From assembly GCA_000154345.1 (NCBI GenBank), contig DS480339.1, positions 1 through 27,481 on the forward strand: a DNA stretch of 27,481 nucleotides, given 5' to 3'. This DNA comes from [Clostridium] leptum DSM 753 (GTDB taxonomy: Bacteria; Bacillota; Clostridia; Oscillospirales; Acutalibacteraceae). The notes below the pieces were generated by a model. That model saw nothing but the letters and a program-made list of their open reading frames with translations, did not search any database and was not told the origin of the DNA. The position numbers and the translations under genes are program-made. Of this stretch, positions 16,611-24,171 are shown in pieces (within the stretch, counting starts at the first letter, position 1; each line of letters begins with the position of its first letter).

Positions 16611-17450
16611 TTGAATAATGATATGAGCGTGCTGCGAGAGCTTCAAATAGTGGAATTAAAAATATTAAAAGAGGTTGTGCGCATTTGCGAAAAGCATAGC
16701 CTGGAATATTTTGCGATAGATGGAACTTTGTTAGGAGCAGTGCGGCACGGTGGCTTTATCCCCTGGGATGACGATGTGGATATTGGGCTTCCTAGAGACT
16801 CTTTTGAAAGATTTGTAGAGCTTGCTCCTAAAGAACTGCCGTCTAGCATGTCTATTAATTATTTTAAATATCATGAAGATGATGACAAGGAGTTATCATA
16901 TGGCGTTAGGGTTTACTGTAATGATTTAAAAATCATACAGCATGTCACGGAAAACAGCCAGCCACACGATGTCAATATCGATATTATGCAGTTGGATGGC
17001 ATGCCTAAGGGAAAATTGAAAAACAAGCTCCATCAATATCATTTGCTTGGCTTAAAGGCATTAGCAAAAATGACTCAGCCGGAAACAATTGGAACCCATC
17101 TTCAGAATCGTCCTGCTATCGACCGGGTGTTGATTTTTCTGGCGAAGCACTGTAATCCTTTTAGAAAGATGAACACAAAGAAAATGTATCTCCGCTTAGA
17201 TCGCTGTTTAAAAAAATATGATGTTCGAACCTCCGGACAGGTCTTTATCTTTATCAGCGATTATCGCTTCCGAGAAATGTTTTCACGGGACTGCTATTTT
17301 CCTTTTCGTGAACTGCCGTTTGAGGATATGGTGATTCGATGTCCGGCGCAAAGCGAGAAAGTACTGGAAGGACTCTATGGAAATTTCATGGAATATCCTC
17401 CGGAAAGCGCCAGAAAAAGCAGGCACCGTGTTGAGATTATCAGAGATTGA
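16611..17450 (+). CDS. LicD-family transferase 1
   Basis: A 279-residue LicD/FKTN-type protein. The family is known to transfer phosphocholine or related phospho-groups from CDP-type donors onto sugars, for example in H. influenzae LPS and pneumococcal teichoic acid. Seen: GTLLGAVRHGGFIPWDDDVDIGLPR (37-61) with the D53-D54-D55-x-D57 acidic cluster expected to bind metal, and QLDGMPKGKLKN further on. The TTG start has GAGGG seven bases upstream; ATG 16623 is a weaker alternative. With a phosphonate-CMP pathway encoded downstream, an attractive reading is that the group transferred is 2-hydroxyethylphosphonate, but this is inferred from context. Confidence 0.88.
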   Translation: MNNDMSVLRELQIVELKILKEVVRICEKHSLEYFAIDGTLLGAVRHGGFIPWDDDVDIGLPRDSFERFVELAPKELPSSMSINYFKYHEDDDKELSYGVRVYCNDLKIIQHVTENSQPHDVNIDIMQLDGMPKGKLKNKLHQYHLLGLKALAKMTQPETIGTHLQNRPAIDRVLIFLAKHCNPFRKMNTKKMYLRLDRCLKKYDVRTSGQVFIFISDYRFREMFSRDCYFPFRELPFEDMVIRCPAQSEKVLEGLYGNFMEYPPESARKSRHRVEIIRD

Positions 17451-17476
17451 TTTTTGTCAGGAGTGGGAGAGTTTAC

Positions 17477-18310
17477 ATGGAAAGCTCTTTGAGAAAGCTT
17501 CAAAAGATAGAGGCGGATATTTTACAGGTGGTTTCTAAGATCTGCGATGAAGAGCAGATTAGATATTATTTATCCAGCGGAACCTTATTAGGGGCCGTCA
17601 GGCATCAAGGGTTTATTCCCTGGGATGATGATATTGATATTATGATACCGAGACCGGATTATGAACGGTTCCTACGGGTCGCCTCCGAAAAGCTGCCGCC
17701 GTATTTGGCGTTATGCCATTATACAAAAGACTGTAATTATCCTTTTCGTCAAGCGAAGGTTGTGGATAAGCGGTATCAGTTGGTACGAGAAATCTTTAGC
17801 GATAATAAGGCGTATGATGTCTGGATTGATGTGTTTCCGCTGGATGGCCTTCCCAAAGGGAGGCTTTCCCTGACCGCGCATAAATGCTGGATCACATTCC
17901 ATATGTTAACTTTAAAGCTGTCACGTTTAAATTATCATGGAACTGATTACAGCAAACGCACCTGGTGGCAATGTGCGGTTTTAAAAGCTAATAAAGTAAT
18001 CCATTTTTCCAGGCTATTGTCTATGACTAAGGAAATTCGTAAATTTAACGATTTTTTATCTAGATATCCATTTGAACAAAGTGAATGGTGCATTAATTGT
18101 TTCGGCGAATATATATACCGGGAGTCTTTCCCGATTTCATGGCTGGGAGACGGCCGAAAAATTTCCTTTGAGGGAGAAAGCTTTTCCGCGCCGCAAGAGG
18201 CTGAAAAGTATCTTACTAAAGTTTACGGGGACTATATGGCGCTTCCTCCGAAGGAACAGAGAACGTGTAAGCATAGTGTGGAGTTCATCAGCCGGGAGAA
18301 TCGCTTATGA
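17477..18310 (+). CDS. LicD-family transferase 2
   Basis: A 277-residue paralogue of the preceding gene. Seen: SGTLLGAVRHQGFIPWDDDIDIMIPR (34-59) with D50-D51-D52-x-D54, and a later FPLDGLPKGRLS. ATG 17477 with GGGAGAG (17465-17471) is preferred over a TTG at 17447 that overlaps the upstream stop. The two LicD proteins share the core motif but differ clearly elsewhere, so they are probably not a recent duplication; they may modify two positions or sugars of the repeat unit or use different donors. It overlaps the polymerase gene by four bases (ATGA). Confidence 0.88.
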   Translation: MESSLRKLQKIEADILQVVSKICDEEQIRYYLSSGTLLGAVRHQGFIPWDDDIDIMIPRPDYERFLRVASEKLPPYLALCHYTKDCNYPFRQAKVVDKRYQLVREIFSDNKAYDVWIDVFPLDGLPKGRLSLTAHKCWITFHMLTLKLSRLNYHGTDYSKRTWWQCAVLKANKVIHFSRLLSMTKEIRKFNDFLSRYPFEQSEWCINCFGEYIYRESFPISWLGDGRKISFEGESFSAPQEAEKYLTKVYGDYMALPPKEQRTCKHSVEFISRENRL

Positions 18311-19587
18311 TAGAAAAAATAATGGCAGCTGCGGACTGCTTTGGCCAATGGTATCAAAAGCTTTTAAAAAGCTGCTTTTTCTTATCGGCGATTGCCGTGA
18401 TTTTGTTTCAGCCGAGCTATTTCACGCAGCTTCCGGTATTGGACAAAGTTTATGATGTTCTGCAGATCCTCGCGGGCTTGTGCATAGGTATTTGCTATCT
18501 CGCCGAAATAGTTCGGAAACGGCGGATTAATCCGATTGTAGCTCTGGTAGCTGTCTATTATGGCATACTGATTTTGTCGACCCTGTTAAACCAGGGAGAT
18601 ATGAAAGGCATTTTGCTTCGCTCTGCAAATTTTGTCATTATTTGTATGATGCTGGATCTCATCGCGGTCTATAACCCCAAAGGTTTGATCTCATCGCTTT
18701 TGATCGTATTAGAAGCGATGGTTTACCTTAATTTGGTTACGATTTTGATTTTTCCTGAGGGGCTTTACGCATCGGACTATTTTTCCGCCTACTGGTTTTT
18801 GGGCTATAAGAATCAAATGATCAATGTAATGCTTCCGGCCGCATGCTTTGGCATGATCCGCTATCATATGGAAACGGAGGGGAAGCTTGAAAAAAATTGG
18901 AAAGCGTGGATCAGAGCTTTCATTTTAATTTTAACTACTGTTTTGTCCGCCGTTTTGGTTCATTCTGGAGCGTCGATTTTAATTACAGGGGCGATGCTGA
19001 TTTTTTGGCTTTTTCAGGGCTGCTTTGTGGATAAATTGTTTAATTTCAGAAATTACCTTATCTTAAATATTCTTTTATTTTTTGTAATCGTTATTTTTCG
19101 AATGCAAAATCTGTTTGCGTTCCTGATTGAAGATATTCTTCATAAAAATCTGACGCTGACTGGGCGGACCGTCATCTGGGATAGAACCTTGGAGCTGATT
19201 GGCGAGAAACCTATTTTAGGACATGGAGTACCGTTTTATGAGGACAGGAAGCTGCAATATGCCATTGAGACAAAATGGATCAATAAAGCGGCGGGTTTAC
19301 ATGCGCATGACCGCTTTTTAGAAACTTTGTACCGTGGCGGAATTGTGCTGTTGATTCATTATCTTGCCATTTTATTGACAACCAACCATTATCTTATGAA
19401 ATTCAGGAAATTAAAAGGGGCAAAGATAATTGCTTTTACGCTTTTTGTATATCTTACCGGCATGATTACAGAGTTTTATGATTTTTCTCCTATGTTTTTC
19501 GGCCTGATGACGCTGAGCTGCTATTGTGATAGGTTTGAAAGTGCCGGAATGAAGGATGCCGAAAATGGAACAGAAGGTAGTATCTAA
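18307..19587 (+). CDS. Wzy-like polysaccharide polymerase (O-antigen ligase/polymerase type)
   Basis: A 426-residue multi-spanning membrane protein with about ten to twelve hydrophobic segments and a pattern seen in Wzy/O-antigen polymerase-like proteins: a late extracytoplasmic loop with TLTGRTVIWDRTLELIGEKPILGHGVPF followed by HAHDRFLETLYRGGI. Known role of the family: joining of lipid-linked repeat units outside the membrane. Sequence conservation in this family is low, so the call relies on topology, the GRT-W and HNxxL-like (here HDRFL) motifs and position beside the flippase. The start overlaps the LicD stop. Confidence 0.85.
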   Translation: MIEKIMAAADCFGQWYQKLLKSCFFLSAIAVILFQPSYFTQLPVLDKVYDVLQILAGLCIGICYLAEIVRKRRINPIVALVAVYYGILILSTLLNQGDMKGILLRSANFVIICMMLDLIAVYNPKGLISSLLIVLEAMVYLNLVTILIFPEGLYASDYFSAYWFLGYKNQMINVMLPAACFGMIRYHMETEGKLEKNWKAWIRAFILILTTVLSAVLVHSGASILITGAMLIFWLFQGCFVDKLFNFRNYLILNILLFFVIVIFRMQNLFAFLIEDILHKNLTLTGRTVIWDRTLELIGEKPILGHGVPFYEDRKLQYAIETKWINKAAGLHAHDRFLETLYRGGIVLLIHYLAILLTTNHYLMKFRKLKGAKIIAFTLFVYLTGMITEFYDFSPMFFGLMTLSCYCDRFESAGMKDAENGTEGSI

Positions 19588-19593
19588 TTTAAA

Positions 19594-20985
19594 ATGAAAT
19601 TTCTTAAAAAAATGGCGGTCTATTTTATTGGGACCATTTTTAATAAAATTATTGTTTTTTTGCTGCTGCCTATTTATACGGCTAATTTTGATCCGGCATC
19701 ATACGGCGATAATGACTTATCCATGACTACCGTCACTATGCTGGCATCTCTGCTGTTTATGGAGGTCTGGACGCCTTTGCTCAGATTTTCCTACGACGAG
19801 CATACGCTGGAGGGCAAACAAAAGATATTTACCAATGTCGTTTCTTTATCGGGCGCTTGTTTTCCTCTTTATATCGCCGGCTGTGTGCTGATTGCTTTTT
19901 GGCAGGAGCTTCCAAACCCAGGGTGGATGATTGCCTACGGCCTCTCTCTCTTGATTCTGCACATTGCCCAATTCGAGGCGCGGGCGATCGGCGACAGCAA
20001 GGATTTTATGATTTCAGGAATGGTTTCCTCTGTATTTCAGTTTATACTTAGCGCTGTGTTGATTTATGGCTTCCGGGTAGGCGCTGTGGCGATTCTTATC
20101 GCTCCCGCCGTATCGAATGTGTTGGCGGCTATGTATATCGAGGCGCGGCACCGATTTCTCCGGAAAGTGCGGTTAAAAGATGTATCAAAGGCTATGCTGA
20201 GGGATTTGACAAAGTATTCGTTTCCTCTGGCGATCAACGCAGTGGCCTTTTGGGGAATGACCAACATCAACCGGTATTTTGCGAAATGGTATTTGTCTGA
20301 GGATGCTAATGGATATATCGCCCTTGCCAATAAATTTGCGGCGCTGATCGTTACGCTCATCAAGGTTTACGCCCTTGCATGGCAGGAAAGCGCCTATGAG
20401 CATAGCGGCAGCGACCAGCGCTCCCGGTATTACAGCAAAATGCTGGTGGTCTACATGGACTTTATGGCGTTCGGAACGGCCGCTGTGATCGTAGGAACCA
20501 ATGTGCTGTTCCCATTCTTTATTGACGACGCTTATACGCTGACTCAGCTGATTCTGCCTATTTACTATTTATCTGCGTTTGCTAACGCTATGAGTAATTT
20601 TTACGGGCATATTTTTAACGCCGAAAAGAAAACCAATATCCTTCTGTACTCTACCCTGTTGGGGGCGGCAGTGAATATTGGGCTTTTATACGCGACGATA
20701 CAGATATGGGGCCTTTACGCCGTACCAATCGCCTTGACCCTCGGTTATTTGGCGAATGTATTGATGAGGATCCTCAGCATCCAGAAAACAGTAAAGGTAA
20801 GCTTTGACCTAAAGCGGCTGGCTCTGGACATCGTTGTAATGGCGGCTGCCTGCGGGATAGTTTATTGCGGCTGTTCCGCCGTATGGAAGGTGCTGTATGG
20901 ACTTTTGCTGTGCGGAGGCTTGGGCCTTCTTTATCGTGAAAAACTGAAAACGGCGATGAAAACAGTTAGAAGAAAATTTCGTTAA
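19594..20985 (+). CDS. Wzx-like polysaccharide flippase (MOP/MATE superfamily)
   Basis: A 463-residue membrane protein with about twelve to fourteen hydrophobic segments. The N-terminus (FLKKMAVYFIGTIFNKIIVFLLLPIYT) followed by PASYGDNDL matches the usual opening of polysaccharide exporters of the MOP superfamily, and KYSFPLAINAVAFW is a typical mid-protein segment. Role: flipping of the undecaprenyl-linked repeat unit to the outer face of the membrane. It begins six bases after the polymerase gene with only a weak ribosome binding site, so its translation is probably coupled. Together with Wzy it shows a Wzx/Wzy-dependent pathway. Confidence 0.92.
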   Translation: MKFLKKMAVYFIGTIFNKIIVFLLLPIYTANFDPASYGDNDLSMTTVTMLASLLFMEVWTPLLRFSYDEHTLEGKQKIFTNVVSLSGACFPLYIAGCVLIAFWQELPNPGWMIAYGLSLLILHIAQFEARAIGDSKDFMISGMVSSVFQFILSAVLIYGFRVGAVAILIAPAVSNVLAAMYIEARHRFLRKVRLKDVSKAMLRDLTKYSFPLAINAVAFWGMTNINRYFAKWYLSEDANGYIALANKFAALIVTLIKVYALAWQESAYEHSGSDQRSRYYSKMLVVYMDFMAFGTAAVIVGTNVLFPFFIDDAYTLTQLILPIYYLSAFANAMSNFYGHIFNAEKKTNILLYSTLLGAAVNIGLLYATIQIWGLYAVPIALTLGYLANVLMRILSIQKTVKVSFDLKRLALDIVVMAAACGIVYCGCSAVWKVLYGLLLCGGLGLLYREKLKTAMKTVRRKFR

Positions 20986-21029
20986 CCGCTTAAAGATAAA
21001 AAAGAAAGAATTGCGCTGGAGGAAAAATT

Positions 21030-22157
21030 ATGCTGAATGCAGAACGAATATTGAAAAGCTTTGAGGACAATGGAATCTCATTTTTTACCGGCGTGCCGGA
21101 TTCCCAGCTGAAGGCCCTGTGCAATTGTTTAATGAATACCTATGGGATCAGCGATAAGCATGTGATTGCCGCAAATGAGGGAAACGCGGTGGGATTAGCT
21201 GCCGGCTACCATATGGCAACCGGGAAGATTCCCTGTGTTTATTTGCAGAACAGCGGGATCGGCAATATTGTGAACCCAGTGGCTTCGCTGTTGAATGAAA
21301 GGGTTTATCAAATTCCGGCGCTGTTTGTTGTGGGCTGGAGAGGGGAGCCGGGCGTTAAGGATGAGCCGCAGCACCTATTCCAGGGCGAAATCACGATAAA
21401 GCTTTTAGAGGATCTGGGAATGGAGATCGGCATCCTAGATAAAGAGACTACCCTGGAGACTTTTGACGCAATGCTGAAGCGCTTTTTAAAGGTACTGAAC
21501 AGAGGCGGATGCGCCGCCTTTGTTGTGAGGAAGGGCGCGCTGGAATACAGCCGGAAGGTACGCTATGAAAATCAAGCGTGGATACTCCGGGAAGAAGCCA
21601 TACGGCAGGTGGCAGAGGCCGCCGGTGAGGATGTAATCGTATCTACCACCGGAAAAGCATCCCGAGAGCTGTTTGAAATCCGTGAGGCCAACAGGCAGCC
21701 TCATCAGTACGATTTTCTAACGGTAGGTTCTATGGGGCATAGCTCCATGATCGCTCTTGGAGTGGCTTTGAATCAACCGGAAAGAAAAGTCTGGTGCATT
21801 GACGGCGATGGCGCGGTGCTGATGCATATGGGAGCGCTGGCAGTAATCGGCGCGAAAAAGCCTAGAAACCTTATTCATGTAGTGATGAATAACGGCGCCC
21901 ATGAAACAGTAGGGGGAATGCCTACGGTGTGCGGCGAAATCCGGCTGACTGAAATCGCGAGGGCCTGCGGTTACCCGGCTGTTTATTCCGTCGATCGTCT
22001 GGAAGAGCTGGGACCTGTTCTGGAGCAGGCGAAGGGCCGGGACGGGCTGGCCTTCGTGGAGGTGAAAACCGCCATTGGCTCCCGTGAGGATTTGGGAAGG
22101 CCGACGACTACGGCAGTGGAAAACAAGCAGGGCTTTATGGCTTATTTAAAGGGATGA
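21030..22157 (+). CDS. ppd: Phosphonopyruvate decarboxylase
   Basis: A 375-residue thiamine-diphosphate enzyme expected to convert phosphonopyruvate to phosphonoacetaldehyde and CO2, the irreversible pull on the unfavourable PEP mutase step. Seen: an N-terminal domain with FTGVPDSQLKALCN and ANEGNAVGLAAGYHMATGK (conserved Glu for cofactor activation), and a C-terminal domain with the cofactor motif G259-D260-G261 ... N287-N288 and NGAHETVGGMPT. Length and single-chain fusion of both halves agree with known Ppd enzymes such as Fom2. A GGAGG lies before ATG 21030. It heads a four-gene run with gaps or overlaps of four bases or fewer, ending at the dehydrogenase. The PEP mutase two genes later supports this over a sulfopyruvate decarboxylase. 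Confidence 0.93.
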   Translation: MLNAERILKSFEDNGISFFTGVPDSQLKALCNCLMNTYGISDKHVIAANEGNAVGLAAGYHMATGKIPCVYLQNSGIGNIVNPVASLLNERVYQIPALFVVGWRGEPGVKDEPQHLFQGEITIKLLEDLGMEIGILDKETTLETFDAMLKRFLKVLNRGGCAAFVVRKGALEYSRKVRYENQAWILREEAIRQVAEAAGEDVIVSTTGKASRELFEIREANRQPHQYDFLTVGSMGHSSMIALGVALNQPERKVWCIDGDGAVLMHMGALAVIGAKKPRNLIHVVMNNGAHETVGGMPTVCGEIRLTEIARACGYPAVYSVDRLEELGPVLEQAKGRDGLAFVEVKTAIGSREDLGRPTTTAVENKQGFMAYLKG

Positions 22158-22161
22158 GAGA

Positions 22162-22875
22162 ATGAAAGCGTTGATTTTAAATTCTGGAATGGGAAAACGG
22201 ATGGGCTTGCTGACCTCGCGCCATCCGAAATGCATGACGGAGCTGTTGGAGGGAGAAACCATCCTAAGCCGCCAGCTAAAGCTTTTGCAGCAGCAAGGAA
22301 TTCGAGAAATTGTCATTACAACGGGACTATTCGACCAGGTACTGGTTGATTACTGCCATTCCCTGGAATTGGACTTGTCCTACACATTTGTAAATAACCC
22401 GGTTTATGACAAAACCAATTACATTTATTCCATTGAGCTGGCAAAAAACGCTTTGGATGACGAATTGGTGCTGATGCACGGAGATTTAGTCTTTTCAGGG
22501 CAGGTGCTGGACAATGCCCTCCACAGCGGCAGCTGCATGACCGTAAGTTCCACAGCGCCGCTGCCGGAAAAGGACTTTAAGGCAGTTGTGAAAGACGGCT
22601 ATATTCGCGAAGTCGGCGTGGAATTTTTTGAATCCGCAGTGGCCGCGCAGCCGCTTTATCATTTGAAACAAAAGGACTGGAGGATTTGGCTGGACCGGAT
22701 TTCTGACTTTTGTGCCAGGGGCGAACGGTCGTGCTATGCGGAAAACGCTCTTAACCAGGTCTCGGACCAGTGCCGGATTTTGCCGCTGGATGTAAAAGAC
22801 AGTGTGTGCTGTGAAATCGATACTCCGGAGGATTTGGAGAACGTAAAAAATATGTTAAAGGATATGAGGAAATGA
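22162..22875 (+). CDS. LicC/PntC-like cytidylyltransferase (NTP_transferase family)
   Basis: A 237-residue nucleotidyltransferase of the GT-A-like NTP_transferase fold. Seen: LNSGMGKRMG (6-15) nucleotide loop, HPKCM with K23, VNNPVYDKTNYIYSIELAK (the N-x-Y-x-x-TN-x-YS stretch typical of LicC), H106-G107-D108 metal site, and a C-terminal EIDTPEDLENVK. Known relatives make CDP-choline (LicC) or CMP-aminoethylphosphonate (PntC). Here it would activate a phosphonate or phospho-compound for one of the LicD proteins. No aminotransferase making aminoethylphosphonate and no choline kinase (LicA) is present, so its substrate is open. The stop overlaps the next start by four bases (ATGA). Confidence 0.85.
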   Translation: MKALILNSGMGKRMGLLTSRHPKCMTELLEGETILSRQLKLLQQQGIREIVITTGLFDQVLVDYCHSLELDLSYTFVNNPVYDKTNYIYSIELAKNALDDELVLMHGDLVFSGQVLDNALHSGSCMTVSSTAPLPEKDFKAVVKDGYIREVGVEFFESAVAAQPLYHLKQKDWRIWLDRISDFCARGERSCYAENALNQVSDQCRILPLDVKDSVCCEIDTPEDLENVKNMLKDMRK

Positions 22876-24170
22876 AAACAGTTTATATGAGCTTCAGCAC
22901 GGATATGCTGCACAGCGGGCATATCGCAATCATCGAAAAGGCCGCGGCGCTGGGCCAGCTGACCATAGGCGTTTTGACAGACCAGGTGATTGCGAGCTAT
23001 AAACGGTATCCTCTGCTGTCCTATGAGGAAAGGGTGAATATGCTCCAAAGCATCCGAGGCGTTTACCGGACCGTGGAGCAGAACAGCTTAAGCTATGCCG
23101 ATAACCTGAGAAAACTCAGACCGGATTATGTAGTGCATGGCGACGATTGGAAATCCGGCGTACAGAAGCCCATCCGCGATGAGGTGGTTTCTATTCTAAA
23201 CGAGTATGGCGGCGAATTGGTGGAATACCCTTACTCCAACGACGAAAGATATCGGGCTTTGGAACAGCGCTCCCGGGAACATTTGTCCATTCCGGATATT
23301 CGCCGGGGACGTTTAAGAGACCTGCTCGCGATGAAGCCGACGGTCAGTATTTTAGAGGCGCACAGCGGAATCACCGGGCTGATCGCTGAGAATACCGTTG
23401 TGGTGAAAGAAGGCAAGGCCTTTCAATTCGACGGCATGTGGGTTTCCAGCCTGTGCGATTCTACCGCCAAGGGAAAGCCGGATATCGAGCTGGTGGACAT
23501 GTCTTCGAGACTTCGCACCATAGACGATATTATGGAGGTCACCACCAAGCCGATCATTTTGGATGGGGATACCGGAGGCTTGATCGAACATTTTGTATAT
23601 AACATTAAAACATTGGAGCGCATGGGTGTGTCCGCTGTAATTATCGAGGATAAAACTGGGCTGAAAAAGAATTCCCTATTCGGCACCGAGGTCGCGCAGA
23701 CCCAAGATTGCATCGAGCACTTTTGCGAAAAAATCGCTGCCGGAAAAAGAGCTTTAAAGACAAAAGAATTTATGCTGATCGCGCGGATCGAAAGCTTGAT
23801 TTTGGAGCGGGGCATGGCGGATGCCTTAAAGCGCGCTTTTGCCTATGTAGCTGCCGGCGCGGATGGGATAATGATTCATTCCCGGAAGAAATCTCCGGAA
23901 GAGATTTTCGAATTTTGCGAAAGGTTCCGTGAAAAAGACCCGGTTACGCCGATTGTGGTGGTGCCGACCTCATTTAACACGGTGACTGAGGAAGAGTTTG
24001 CCCAGCGCGGCATCAATATTGTGATTTACGCGAATCAACTGACCCGCAGCGCGTTCCCGGCTATGCAAAAGGCGGCCCGGACGATCCTGGAAAACCATAG
24101 GGCAAAAGAGGCCGACGACCTTTGTATGCCGATTAAAGATATTTTAACCCTGATTCCGGAGGAAGCATAA
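22872..24170 (+). CDS. Bifunctional cytidylyltransferase-phosphoenolpyruvate mutase (Fom1-like)
   Basis: A 432-residue fusion. The N-terminal 140 residues are a nucleotidyltransferase of the HxGH type (H14-S-G-H17, YMSFSTDMLHSGH). After a short linker, residues about 150-430 are a PEP mutase of the isocitrate-lyase superfamily with E259-D-K-T-G-L-K-K-N-S268, which fits the diagnostic EDKxxxxxNS motif separating mutases from C-C lyases, plus LDGDTGG and MLIARIESL. PEP mutase makes the C-P bond (PEP to phosphonopyruvate). The same two-domain order is known in Fom1 of fosfomycin biosynthesis, where the N-terminal part makes CMP-2-hydroxyethylphosphonate. By analogy this protein does the first and the activating step of the pathway. 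Coupled on both sides: ATGA overlap upstream, one base gap downstream. Confidence 0.92.
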   Translation: MKTVYMSFSTDMLHSGHIAIIEKAAALGQLTIGVLTDQVIASYKRYPLLSYEERVNMLQSIRGVYRTVEQNSLSYADNLRKLRPDYVVHGDDWKSGVQKPIRDEVVSILNEYGGELVEYPYSNDERYRALEQRSREHLSIPDIRRGRLRDLLAMKPTVSILEAHSGITGLIAENTVVVKEGKAFQFDGMWVSSLCDSTAKGKPDIELVDMSSRLRTIDDIMEVTTKPIILDGDTGGLIEHFVYNIKTLERMGVSAVIIEDKTGLKKNSLFGTEVAQTQDCIEHFCEKIAAGKRALKTKEFMLIARIESLILERGMADALKRAFAYVAAGADGIMIHSRKKSPEEIFEFCERFREKDPVTPIVVVPTSFNTVTEEEFAQRGINIVIYANQLTRSAFPAMQKAARTILENHRAKEADDLCMPIKDILTLIPEEA

Positions 24171-24171
24171 T

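Noticed and set aside
16611..18310. Phosphocholine decoration as the role of the two LicD genes
   Set aside because: No choline kinase or choline importer (LicA/LicB) is in the cluster, whereas a full HEP pathway is. It is not excluded if such genes lie elsewhere.
22872..24170. Reading the mutase domain as a methylisocitrate/isocitrate lyase or phosphonopyruvate hydrolase
   Set aside because: The EDKxxxxxNS motif and the neighbouring phosphonopyruvate decarboxylase favour PEP mutase; C-C lyases of the superfamily have a different loop.
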